A DNA stretch of 6,318 nucleotides from Nitrososphaerales archaeon TH5894 (GTDB lineage: Archaea; Thermoproteota; Nitrososphaeria; Nitrososphaerales; Nitrososphaeraceae), in NCBI GenBank assembly GCA_014523485.1, contig JAATVK010000224.1, positions 1 through 6,318 of the forward strand, read 5' to 3'. Positions 5,884-6,318 of the stretch are shown piece by piece. Both the position numbers and the translations under genes were made by a program. Every line of letters begins with the position of its first letter. Position 1 is the stretch's first letter. The notes under the pieces are model-generated. The model was not told where the DNA came from, searched no databases, and saw nothing but the letters and a program-made list of their open reading frames with translations.

Positions 5884-6318
5884 CTAATTTTTCATAAAAT
5901 TGGTTAATCCATAAATAGGTTGTCCATTGTAATCATTTCCTAATATTTTGGGGTCTAAAATAATACTTATTGAATTTTCTTGCAAAATTAAATAAAGACC
6001 AATGTTTTTAATATTATCAGGAGTTATAATGTCTGCTCTACCTTCTATAATAGTACTATCATTTTGAGATAATTTAATAGGAGTATTACCATTTACAACT
6101 ACTAGATTTAGAATTTCATACATATGTGGAGACATTCCATCTTTATTTATTGTAGATATTTTAGCATCAAATGATACAATATTCCCATTTTTTACATCTA
6201 AGTTCCAACTACCATTAAGAAGAAGAAGTTTTTTTAAATTATTAGGATTATTAGATGTAGTAATATTTGAATTGGAAAGTACTTGTTCTAAAGAAAAATT
6301 TGAATCACCTTCGTTAGA
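5884..6318 (-). CDS. C-terminal part of a probable secreted domain protein, unknown function (5' end beyond window)
   Basis: The minus-strand frame ending in the stop at 5884-5886 has no stop up to the right edge: 144 codons plus stop, so the internal ATG at 6133-6135 is probably not the start. The visible product begins in a Ser/Asn-rich, linker-like part (SNITTSNNPNN). It then has a compact domain from LLLLNGSWNLDVKNGNIVSFDAKIS through EILNLVVVNGNTPI, IEGRADIITP and ISIILDPKILGNDYNGQPIYGL to the C-terminus. Alternating polar and hydrophobic residues suggest beta strands. From memory, exported thaumarchaeal proteins share a G-W-x-L-x-V-x-x-G ... GQPIYG pattern like this one, but I cannot search to confirm. 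The N-terminus and any signal peptide lie outside the window. Confidence 0.75.
   Translation of the reverse strand, partial: SNEGDSNFSLEQVLSNSNITTSNNPNNLKKLLLLNGSWNLDVKNGNIVSFDAKISTINKDGMSPHMYEILNLVVVNGNTPIKLSQNDSTIIEGRADIITPDNIKNIGLYLILQENSISIILDPKILGNDYNGQPIYGLTNFMKN

Overview
The window looks like chromosomal DNA of a mesophilic ammonia-oxidising archaeon (Nitrososphaeria/Thaumarchaeota). This is inferred from several signs. The tRNA-Leu carries two short introns with archaeal bulge-helix-bulge (BHB) splice structures. TATA-like boxes lie about 25-35 bases before most starts, and no clear Shine-Dalgarno sites are seen. Genes are short, AT-rich and often start with TTG. Futalosine-pathway menaquinone genes sit near an archaeal-type pdxS-pdxT pair. 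Genus cannot be fixed from the sequence alone.

Left part (1-2978): three enzymes of the futalosine (MK) route to menaquinone. mqnC (minus strand, reaching the left edge) and mqnE (plus strand) are paralogous radical SAM enzymes transcribed divergently from a 106-bp intergenic region. mqnD (minus strand) faces mqnE tail to tail. MqnE makes aminofutalosine from the MqnA product, MqnC cyclises dehypoxanthine futalosine, and MqnD releases 1,4-dihydroxy-6-naphthoate. mqnA and the nucleosidase step are not in the window. mqnC carries an apparent one-base deletion near position 29: its frame ends in TAG at 25-27, but the family sequence continues in a second frame to the window edge.

Middle part (2979-4058): two small plus-strand genes of unknown function. 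One encodes a 98-residue protein with two membrane segments and a CxxC...CxxC zinc ribbon. The other encodes a 140-residue exported, very acidic protein built on three identical 51-bp in-frame repeats.

Right part (4059-6318): a tRNA-Leu(UAA) gene with two 16-nt introns, one in the D arm and one at the canonical 37/38 site. Convergent to it is a pdxS-pdxT operon for the two subunits of pyridoxal 5'-phosphate synthase, with a 4-bp TTGA overlap. The last feature is the C-terminal part of a minus-strand gene whose frame stays open to the right edge; its product looks like a secreted beta-rich domain protein. No mobile element, CRISPR array or rRNA was seen.
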